Assembly: GCA_031275955.1 (NCBI GenBank)
Contig: JAISNZ010000224.1
Coordinates: 1 to 20,441 of the forward strand
Source of the DNA: Desulfovibrio sp.
Lineage (GTDB): Bacteria > Desulfobacterota > Desulfovibrionia > Desulfovibrionales > Desulfovibrionaceae
Direction of reading: 5' to 3'
Length of the DNA stretch: 20,441 nt
How positions within the stretch are numbered: the first letter of the stretch is position 1; every line of letters starts with the position of its first letter. Below are positions 1-6,010 of the stretch, piece after piece. The notes under the pieces are model-generated. The model did no database searches and was not told the origin of the DNA. It was given only the letters and a program-made list of their open reading frames with translations. The position numbers were made by a program, and so were the translations under genes.

Positions 1-458
1 CGCCCGGAAAGATCGGAAGGAGAAGAAGCCTGCCGCGGGGAATCCTGCCGGAGGGCAAAGGCGATATAGCGGGCAAGCCGCAGATCCAACCGCTCCGGAG
101 ACAAGACGCCTGGAACGGCGTCCCCGCCGGGCAGGGACAGGTCAAGGGCGGCGGCGAGCAGATCCTTGAACAGGGCACCCTCTTCCTCCTGGCTGGCAAG
201 CAGGTCCGCGATCAGCGCCCGCTTGTCCTGATCCTGTCCCGCGGCGGGACTCTTCGTCTCCGCGGAGGAAAGACGCATTCCGGAGGCACGGTAGATGGAT
301 TCCTCCCGCGCCAGCATCCCCAGCCGGCCAAGGCGGAAAGGCGAATCGCAGAGCGCCGCCCCTCCTGGTTCCAGGTCCAGCGCATCCGGATTCCGTTCCT
401 GCCCGGACAACGGACCCTTTTCCCGGGAAAATCGCCGCTCCTGCCCTGTCTCGGACAT
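1..458 (-). CDS. Hypothetical protein, 3' end beyond the window
   Basis: A reverse-strand frame is open from an ATG at 458 to the left edge, giving the first 152 residues. The ATG follows AGGGGG with good spacing, and the frame has no stop in 458 bases. The first 65 or so residues are polar and look disordered. After that come alpha-helical stretches rich in Leu, Ala and Asp/Glu (for example LARYIAFALRQ near residue 135). There is no signal peptide or membrane segment. I do not recognise the family and assign no function. It is divergent from the zinc-ribbon gene at 634. Overlapping frames on the same strand are low-complexity Gly/Arg/Pro translations and look like shadows. Confidence 0.6.
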   Translation of the reverse strand, partial: MSETGQERRFSREKGPLSGQERNPDALDLEPGGAALCDSPFRLGRLGMLAREESIYRASGMRLSSAETKSPAAGQDQDKRALIADLLASQEEEGALFKDLLAAALDLSLPGGDAVPGVLSPERLDLRLARYIAFALRQDSPRQASSPSDLSG

Positions 459-633
459 TTTGCCCCCTGTCTCGCCCTTTGCCTGACCCGGGAACGACCA
501 TACTCCGATTTCAGGCCCAGGGCAAAGGCGCGCCTCAAGCGCGGCCCGCCATAAAGTCTTTCTTCTCTGTGCCGAAAAGAAGGGCAGTCGGCTGTCAGGG
601 AAGACGGTTGCCGGAACTCACGGAGAGAGTGCC

Positions 634-1089
634 ATGCTGGAATATTACCGCTTCAAGAGGGTTCTCGATCTCTTCGTCAGCGAACAGGCGGCGGAGGCGC
701 GCGAGGAGCTTGCCGCTCTGCAGCGCCGCTATGTAAGCCTGTGCGACGAAAACACCACCCTGAAGATGCAGATGCAGGAATATGAAGATATCCTGTATCT
801 TGCCCGCAACCTCACCTTTGACGGCGAATTCTACTGGCTGGAAACAGGCGCTGTCCGGCAGGGGCCGTTCTGCCCCAACTGCTACGACCGGGACGGCCTT
901 TTAATGCGCCTTTCCGGGGAACGGCATGACCGTTACTGCACCAGTTGCCGCGAATCCTACGTTTCCGCTGGGAAAATCGCCGCCGTATCCCGGGAACCCG
1001 GGCGAAGAACCAGCGCCGGGGGGGACCTGTCTCCTCCGGCCTACCGGAAAGCGGAAAAAAGGGCCAAGGTCATTCCCTTCGTCCGCTGA
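634..1089 (+). CDS. Coiled-coil protein with C-terminal zinc ribbon
   Basis: A 151-residue soluble protein of unknown function. Residues about 15-57 are heptad-like and rich in Glu, Ala and Leu (EAREELAALQRR), consistent with a coiled coil. Two CxxC knuckles follow, CPNC at 80-83 and CTSC at 102-105, which would bind one zinc ion in a ribbon fold. The stretch around GPFCPNCYDRDG resembles a zinc-ribbon module seen in many small bacterial proteins; that is recognition from memory, not a search. The C-terminus is basic and polar. The ATG follows a purine-rich GGAGAGAG. A terminator-like hairpin lies 15 bases after the stop, so it may be monocistronic. The role is unknown; binding nucleic acid or a partner protein is possible. 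Confidence 0.75.
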   Translation: MLEYYRFKRVLDLFVSEQAAEAREELAALQRRYVSLCDENTTLKMQMQEYEDILYLARNLTFDGEFYWLETGAVRQGPFCPNCYDRDGLLMRLSGERHDRYCTSCRESYVSAGKIAAVSREPGRRTSAGGDLSPPAYRKAEKRAKVIPFVR

Positions 1090-1103
1090 CAGGCGCATCC
1101 TTG

Positions 1104-1140
1104 CAGGGCAAAGGGCCGGTTTGCCTTTTCCTTTGCCCTG
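1104..1140 (+). terminator. Terminator-like element with two competing stems
   Basis: CAGGGCAAAGG (1104-1114) is perfectly complementary to CCTTTGCCCTG (1130-1140). The inner GGCAAA (1107-1112) can instead pair with TTTGCC (1120-1125), which is followed directly by TTTTCC, a short intrinsic-terminator arrangement. The two stems exclude each other. It lies 15 bases after the stop of the zinc-ribbon gene. Confidence 0.5.
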
Positions 1141-1161
1141 GGCACTCTTTCTTCGCGACTG

Positions 1162-1196
1162 CTCCGGCGGCCTGAAGGCCGCGGCGCGGGCCGGAG
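1162..1196. other. Nested GC-rich stem-loop
   Basis: GCGGCC (1167-1172) and GGCCGC (1177-1182) form a stem with a TGAA loop. An outer CTCCGGC (1162-1168) can pair with GCCGGAG (1190-1196), overlapping the inner stem by two bases. No T-run follows. It sits in the 279-base gap between the zinc-ribbon gene and the receiver-like gene; apart from the two hairpins I see nothing else there. Confidence 0.3.
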
Positions 1197-1368
1197 AGAA
1201 GCGGTGTGCCGACAGACCACGGATCTTCGCGGGCGGGAGAAGCCGCGCGGAAGAGTTCGCGCCAGGACAACACCACTGTTGCCGCCGGCCTGTCGGATCG
1301 CCTCCGCCTCCTGTTCCTGCCGGAATCGGGAGACGGAGGACACACACCTGTTACCGTGCGAGGACACC

Positions 1369-2370
1369 ATGTACGCGCCCGCCGCATCCGCCCGCCTGCC
1401 CGCGCGCATTCTCCATCTGGCCCGCAGGGATCCCTCCGTGCGCACGGACACCGCGGTCCTGCGCGCTCTGGGCATCCGCATAACCTCTGTCGTAGACGGG
1501 AAAGACGCCCTTGCCCTGCTGGAACAGGACCGGCTTTCCGAAACCGGGGTCCTGGCCGGCGGGGAAGGGCCGGCGGATATGCCCCTCCTGTCCTTTCTCC
1601 AGGCCCTGGCCGCCCGCCCCTCTCTGCGCTGTACGCCAATCGTCGTTCTGGCCGCCTCGGAAAGCGCGGCGCGGGATCTGCGCAAGGCCGGGGTCCAAAC
1701 CCTGACCCGGCCCTATGCCGCCGCCGATATGGCCAGGGTCTGGAGCATGGCCCTCTCGCCCTTGCGCCGGCCCCTGGACAAGACCGCTCTTGAGGCCACG
1801 GCCCGAACTTCCCCGAATGCCGGGGAATCCCGATCCCCTGCCAGAACGCCCGAATCCCGGCCACTCCTGGGGCCCGAGAACCGGCCTCTCCTCAGGCCCA
1901 AGGATCGGCCGCCCCCCGCGCCCGGAAACCGGTCTCCCCTCACCTCCGAGGGCCGGCCGCCTCTCGCGCTCCAGGATCCGCAGCCCCGCGCGGGGGAAGA
2001 CGCGCGCCGGAAGGAGGATTATCCCGACATCCGCCCCGGTCTGGCCCGCCTGGAGGCAGACGACGCCAAGGCCGCCGCCCGTTTCTTTCTGGATCTCTGC
2101 CAGACCCTTCCCGGCGCCCGGTTGCACACCGTCCTGGCCCGCGCCTGCCAGCTTACCGAAAAGCCCGAGGACAACCTGCGCCGGCTGTGCGCCGCCTTTG
2201 AATCTCTGGGACGCGGGGAAACCGCCGGAAAACTGCGCCGCCGCCTCCTGCGCCAAGCCGATCCGCCCCGGGAGGAAGACGCCCCTTCCTGGCTGGACAG
2301 ATTCCCCAGGATCAAAGAAGTCGCGGGCGTGGCTTCCTTCACGGTCCAGGCCTGGAGACTGGCCGGATAG
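1369..2370 (+). CDS. Degenerate response-regulator receiver protein with octapeptide-repeat linker
   Basis: A 333-residue protein in three parts. Residues about 12-130 follow the receiver pattern (RILHLARRD, a hydrophobic PIVVLAAS strand, a Pro-containing TRPY near the C-terminal end). The canonical phosphoacceptor Asp is not visible where expected, and the conserved Lys is Arg in LTRPY, so it is probably a pseudo-receiver. Residues 153-201 are a Pro/Arg-rich linker of 8-residue repeats. Residues about 220-333 form a charged, helical C-terminal domain I do not recognise (LARLEADDAKAAARFFLDL). The ATG at 1369 was chosen over an in-frame upstream ATG at 1204 because the receiver-like sequence starts just after it and GAGG lies upstream; the upstream extension is low in quality. 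It probably acts as a protein-interaction module, which is inference. Confidence 0.7.
   Translation: MYAPAASARLPARILHLARRDPSVRTDTAVLRALGIRITSVVDGKDALALLEQDRLSETGVLAGGEGPADMPLLSFLQALAARPSLRCTPIVVLAASESAARDLRKAGVQTLTRPYAAADMARVWSMALSPLRRPLDKTALEATARTSPNAGESRSPARTPESRPLLGPENRPLLRPKDRPPPAPGNRSPLTSEGRPPLALQDPQPRAGEDARRKEDYPDIRPGLARLEADDAKAAARFFLDLCQTLPGARLHTVLARACQLTEKPEDNLRRLCAAFESLGRGETAGKLRRRLLRQADPPREEDAPSWLDRFPRIKEVAGVASFTVQAWRLAG
1852..1971 (+). repeat. Five tandem 24-base (8-residue) coding repeats
   Basis: Residues 162-201 of the receiver-like protein divide exactly into five units: ESRPLLGP, ENRPLLRP, KDRPPPAP, GNRSPLTS and EGRPPLAL. Arg is constant at position 3. A diverged 9-residue unit (153-161) precedes them. 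The DNA period is 24 bases. The repeats lie between the two folded domains and probably form an extended linker whose length could change by slippage. Confidence 0.8.
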
Positions 2371-2386
2371 GCGGAAAGAAGATGAA

Positions 2387-2403
2387 CCGGGGCTCAGCCC
2401 CGG
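2387..2403 (-). terminator. Hairpin between convergent genes, probable feoB terminator
   Basis: CCGGGGC (2387-2393) and GCCCCGG (2397-2403) form a perfect 7-bp stem with a 3-base loop in the 50-base gap between the receiver-like gene and feoB. Read on the reverse strand it is followed by the T-rich TTCATCTTCTTT, which suits termination of feoB. On the plus strand a G-rich run follows instead. Confidence 0.5.
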
Positions 2404-2420
2404 ACCTGGGCGGGGGGATT

Positions 2421-4970
2421 TCAGGCCAGGGTCTGGTAGGCGGCCACGGCGACGCCGTAAGCCAGGACAAGGTTAAAGACGAGGCTGAAGAAAAGCCACC
2501 TCCAGGCGCCTGATTCCTGTCTGATCACCACCAGGGTGACGAAGCAGGGTGAATACAGCAGGGTGAACAGGAGCAGGGCGACGGCGTTGGCTCTGCTCCA
2601 GTGGCTGTCCGCCCGGATGCGGTCGGCCAGGGAATGATCGTCTTCGCCGATTTCGCCGAGGGCATAGGCCGTGCCCAGGGTGGAGAGGACCACTTCCTTG
2701 GCGGCTATGCCGCCCACCAGGGCGATGTTGGTCCGCCAGTCAAAACCGGCCGGCGCGGTGATCCCTTCCAGGGAGATGCCCGCCCTGCCGGCAAGGGAGT
2801 GGCGCAGGGCTTCGGCGGCCTCTTCATTGTCGATTGCCGCGATCTCCGCCTCAAGCCGGATCTCCGGCAAGGCGTCCCGTTCTTTCCGTTTCCGGGCGAT
2901 GGCGGCCTCAATGGCGCCGGAAGGCGTCTTTTCCAGGGCTTCGCTCACCTCATCCAACTGCCGCCGCATGGCCCTGGCCCCGACGTCTTCAGGCTTCAGC
3001 CCCTCAAGGGCCGCGGAAAGCCTTGCCGCCTGTTCGCGCAGCCTGTCCGCCGCCGGATCCTCCGGCAGAGCGTCCTTCTGCCCGGCAAGCCGCTCCATTT
3101 CCGCCTGGAGCCTGCCGGCGGGGAGGGCGTCGCGCTGTAAGCAAAGCTCCTCGATCCCGGCCCGCAGTTCCGCCGCCTTGGGATCGCGCGCGCCAAGCCC
3201 GTCCAGTTCCTCTTCCAGCCCGGCGATTTCAGCCGAGAGCTTCTTGTACGGGAAGGCGGCAAGCTCTTCCTCAAGGGGGGCCTTTCTTGCGGCAAAGCCC
3301 GCGGACTCCCCCTCGGGCAGCGCGGGGAAGGACATGGCCGCCCAGAGCAGGATGGAGATGGCCAGGATAATGGTGCCCGCCTTTTTGATATACTGCCAGG
3401 CGCGTTCCCAGGTATGAATGAGCAGGCCGGAGAGGGTCGGCAGGCGATAGGGCGGCAGTTCCATGACAAAGGGCGTGGACTCCCCCCGGATCAGCGTGGA
3501 ACGAAGCAGGCGCGCCACCAGCAGGGCGGCGGCCCAACCTGTCAGGGACAGCAGGAGCAGGGTCAGGGCCTTGTTGTCCTGAAAAAATATGCTCACGAAA
3601 AGCAGGAATACGGGCATTTTCGCCCCGCAGGCCATAAAAGGAGCCGTCAGGATGGTCGCCAGACGCTCCCGCGGGCTGCGCAGGGTGCGCGTGGCCATAA
3701 CGCCGGGCACGGCGCAGCCGCCGGCAATGCCGCCGGAAATGATAAAGGGCATGATGGACGCGCCGTGCAGGCCGAAAAAGCGGAAGACTCTGTCCCACAT
3801 ATAGGCGACCCTGGCCATGTATCCCGAGTCCTCCAGAAAGGCGATGAGCATGAACATGATCACGATCAGGGGGACAAAGCCGAGCACGCCGCCGACGCCG
3901 CCGATGACGCCCGAGGTGATCATGGATTTGAGCAGTCCGTCCGACATGACGTCTCCCACAGCCCCGTCCAGCCATTCGAAAAAGTTTTCCACCCAGCCGA
4001 GGGGGTAATCGCCTATTTCGATGGTCAGATAATACATGGCGTACAGGACGCCGATCATGATCACGGGCCCCAGGATACGGTGGGTGAGCACCTTGTCCAT
4101 TTTGTCGGAATAGGCGATGCGGTTTTCCCTTTCGTCAACGCCCCTGAGCACTCCCTGACGAAGAAGGGAGGCGATGTAGCCATAGCGGTAATCGGCGATC
4201 AAGGCTTCCGGATAGGAATGCAGGGTGATTTTGATGTGCTCGGACAGCCGGGCGGCAATTTTTTCCAGGGCGGCGCTGGTCTTTGCCGAAGCGGCGCGGC
4301 CCTGGCTGATGATGTCCTCGTCGCGTTCAAGGTATTTCAAGGCCACCCAGCGGGCGGGATATTTGGGGATCAGAAGTTCCGCCTCCTCGACAAGGCGCGT
4401 CATTTCCTTCAGGGCCGCGTCAATTTCCGGCCCGTAGGAAATTTCCAGGGGAACGGCGCGGCCTTTTTTTTCCTCCGCCAGCTTGAGCGTTTCGGCAAGC
4501 GCCTCGGGCAGTCCTTCGCCGCTGCGGGCGACCGTGGGAACCGCCCTGATCCCGGTAAGCTCTTCCAGCCTCTTTTCATCAATGATAATGCCCTGATCCC
4601 GGGCTTCATCCATCATGTTCAGGGCCAGAACCACCGGGATTCCCATTTCCAGCATCTGCAGGGTCAGATACAGGTTGCGTTCGAGCACGGCGGCATTGAC
4701 AACATCAAGAACGGCGCCGGGCCTTTCCTCGGCCAGCACTTTGCGGGCCACCACCTCTTCCAGGGAATAGGCGGTGAGAGAGTAAGTTCCCGGCAAATCA
4801 ACCAGAGTCACGGCCTTGCCGCCCACATGGGCGGTGCCCGCCTTTTTCTCCACCGTAATGCCGGGATAGTTGCCCACATGCTGGCGCGAACCCGTATAGC
4901 GGTTGAAGGCCGTGGTTTTGCCCGAATTGGGATTTCCGGCGATGGCAATGATCTGTTGTGCGGCTGACAT
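2421..4970 (-). CDS. feoB: Ferrous iron transporter FeoB with coiled-coil insertion
   Basis: Inner-membrane Fe(II) transporter of 849 residues. The N-terminal G domain has G1 GNPNSGKT (12-19), G2 around GNYPGIT (33-39), G3 DLPG (58-61), G4 NMMD (118-121) and a G5-like VARSGEG. Membrane segments begin near residue 300, with the two gate regions GGCAVPGVMATRT (417-429) and ACGAKMPVF (447-455). The family motif GFDWRTN...AAKEVVLSTLG is at 742-766, then closing membrane helices. Between about 553 and 722 lies a highly charged, heptad-rich insertion of about 170 residues; typical FeoB proteins are about 670-780 residues. The insertion contains three related motifs (FPYKKLSAE, LPAGRLQAE, LPEIRLEAE). 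The ATG follows AGGGAG. It is the last gene of the operon, 61 bases after feoA. The assignment is secure; the insertion's role is unknown. Confidence 0.97.
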   Translation of the reverse strand: MSAAQQIIAIAGNPNSGKTTAFNRYTGSRQHVGNYPGITVEKKAGTAHVGGKAVTLVDLPGTYSLTAYSLEEVVARKVLAEERPGAVLDVVNAAVLERNLYLTLQMLEMGIPVVLALNMMDEARDQGIIIDEKRLEELTGIRAVPTVARSGEGLPEALAETLKLAEEKKGRAVPLEISYGPEIDAALKEMTRLVEEAELLIPKYPARWVALKYLERDEDIISQGRAASAKTSAALEKIAARLSEHIKITLHSYPEALIADYRYGYIASLLRQGVLRGVDERENRIAYSDKMDKVLTHRILGPVIMIGVLYAMYYLTIEIGDYPLGWVENFFEWLDGAVGDVMSDGLLKSMITSGVIGGVGGVLGFVPLIVIMFMLIAFLEDSGYMARVAYMWDRVFRFFGLHGASIMPFIISGGIAGGCAVPGVMATRTLRSPRERLATILTAPFMACGAKMPVFLLFVSIFFQDNKALTLLLLSLTGWAAALLVARLLRSTLIRGESTPFVMELPPYRLPTLSGLLIHTWERAWQYIKKAGTIILAISILLWAAMSFPALPEGESAGFAARKAPLEEELAAFPYKKLSAEIAGLEEELDGLGARDPKAAELRAGIEELCLQRDALPAGRLQAEMERLAGQKDALPEDPAADRLREQAARLSAALEGLKPEDVGARAMRRQLDEVSEALEKTPSGAIEAAIARKRKERDALPEIRLEAEIAAIDNEEAAEALRHSLAGRAGISLEGITAPAGFDWRTNIALVGGIAAKEVVLSTLGTAYALGEIGEDDHSLADRIRADSHWSRANAVALLLFTLLYSPCFVTLVVIRQESGAWRWLFFSLVFNLVLAYGVAVAAYQTLA

Positions 4971-5031
4971 AAACTCCCTCCGTCTGTGGCTCTTTCCGCC
5001 AGATTCCCCGCCTCAGCGTTTCCCAAAGGAA

Positions 5032-5265
5032 TTACCGGGTCACCCTGATGAAATCCGCCTCGCTGTTGCGCAGGGTGAGGGTAAAGCCCAAAAGGCGCAG
5101 GGCAACGGGGTCGCGCAGCGGGGCGCGGCCCATAACCTGCACCGAAACCCCCGGCACCAGACCCATGTCGCGGATTCGCCGGCCCATTTCGCCTTCGGCG
5201 GTAATCCCCGCTATGACGGCCGTCTGCCCGTCATCCAGGGTACGCAACGATACTTGCTGTGCCAT
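5032..5265 (-). CDS. feoA: FeoA, small SH3-like partner of FeoB
   Basis: A 77-residue cytoplasmic protein with the FeoA pattern: an N-terminal strand region (VSLRTLDDGQTAVIAGI), the signature RRIRDMGLVPGVSVQVMGRAPL (split by position: RRIRDMGL at 29-36, PGVSVQVM at 38-45), and a C-terminal LRNSEADFIRV. FeoA is thought to bind or tune FeoB at the membrane; the family is SH3-like. The start is supported by CAGGGAG eight bases before the ATG. It lies 18 bases after the Cys-rich membrane protein gene and 61 bases before feoB, in the usual order. Length is normal for the family and no residue looks aberrant. Confidence 0.95.
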   Translation of the reverse strand: MAQQVSLRTLDDGQTAVIAGITAEGEMGRRIRDMGLVPGVSVQVMGRAPLRDPVALRLLGFTLTLRNSEADFIRVTR

Positions 5266-5283
5266 GTCCAGCTCCCTGAAAGA

Positions 5284-5490
5284 TTACTTTTTGCGGCCGC
5301 ATGCGGAACCGTCTTCGGAATCGCCGTTCCCGGAGGAAAGAGAGCGGCAGGCTCCGGATTGTCCGTTCCGTTTCCCGGAGTTTTCGCAGGCCCTCCCCCT
5401 GCCGCAGCCGCAGTCGCGGCGGACAAAAAGACGGTAGACCGTGTAGGCGGCCGCGGCGAGGACGATTGCGCCGACAAGGATGGTTTCCAT
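5284..5490 (-). CDS. FeoB-associated Cys-rich membrane protein
   Basis: A 68-residue protein with one N-terminal membrane helix (about residues 4-23) followed by RRDCGCG and a short Gly/Ser-rich tail. Cysteines are at 27, 29, 35, 48 and 64. This layout matches the FeoB-associated Cys-rich membrane protein family often found beside feoAB in anaerobes. The tail may handle Fe(II) or act as a redox switch near FeoB, but no mechanism is established for this protein. The ATG follows a long purine run, AGGGGGAGAGAG. It lies immediately upstream of feoA, with 100 bases separating it from the HMA-like gene before it. That 100-base gap is GC-rich, contains a short stem (GCCGG/CCGGC around 5561-5574), and shows no clear promoter. 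Confidence 0.85.
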   Translation of the reverse strand: METILVGAIVLAAAAYTVYRLFVRRDCGCGRGRACENSGKRNGQSGACRSLSSGNGDSEDGSACGRKK

Positions 5491-5590
5491 CTCTCTCCCC
5501 CTTTTCCCTGCCTGTTGCCGGCGAACGCCGCGCGGCGGCGGCAGGGAGGATTGCGCGGCGGCCGGTCAGCCGGCGCGGCGGTAAAAAACC

Positions 5591-6010
5591 TCAGACTCCC
5601 TTGCGCCGGCGCGCGCAGACATGGAGGCCCGTCAGCAGGGAAAAGGCCAGGCCGGAGAGGACATGTAGCCGCCTGTCAAGCAGGAGTCCGGCAAGCGTGC
5701 CTCCATAGCTCAGGAAAAGAAGGAAGATCTCCGTTTCCCGGCTGAACGGGCGCGGCGCGATCTTCGCCCCCCCGCCGCGCCGCGCGTCCCCGAAGCGCTC
5801 TTCCAGGAGCGATGCCGCCCCCAGCAGCGTTTCCCGCGGAAGGATCGCGGGATCATAATACACAAGGAGACTTCCGGTTCTGAGATTGCCCTCGACCTTC
5901 AAAACGCCCGGCCCGGCTTCCACCAGGCTTTTCGCCGCGGCCATGTTTCCGGCCTGCTTCAGCGCCCCGGCGCGGATGCGCACCCGTCCGTCAATGAAAC
6001 TCGCGATCAC
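5591..6010 (-). CDS. HMA-like domain membrane protein without CxxC
   Basis: A 139-residue protein. Residues 1-72 have a ferredoxin-like HMA pattern (GRVRIRAGAL, GVLKVEGNLRTGSLLVYYDP), but the metal-binding CxxC of classical HMA domains is absent, as in HMA2-type domains that accompany some P1B-ATPases. Two membrane helices follow (about 95-112 and 114-131) with a short basic tail. I chose a GTG start at 6010 over an upstream ATG at 6058 because an ideal AAAGGAGG lies six bases before the GTG and the HMA-like strand starts right there. With that start it overlaps the ATPase gene by 20 bases, implying translational coupling. It probably works with the ATPase; what it binds is unknown. Confidence 0.75.
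   Translation of the reverse strand: MIASFIDGRVRIRAGALKQAGNMAAAKSLVEAGPGVLKVEGNLRTGSLLVYYDPAILPRETLLGAASLLEERFGDARRGGGAKIAPRPFSRETEIFLLFLSYGGTLAGLLLDRRLHVLSGLAFSLLTGLHVCARRRKGV

Noticed and set aside
3414..4967. A plus-strand open frame of 517 codons opposite feoB
   Set aside because: It is an antisense shadow. Its translation is rich in Gly, Gln and His with no domain, while the reverse strand encodes a full FeoB with all motifs.
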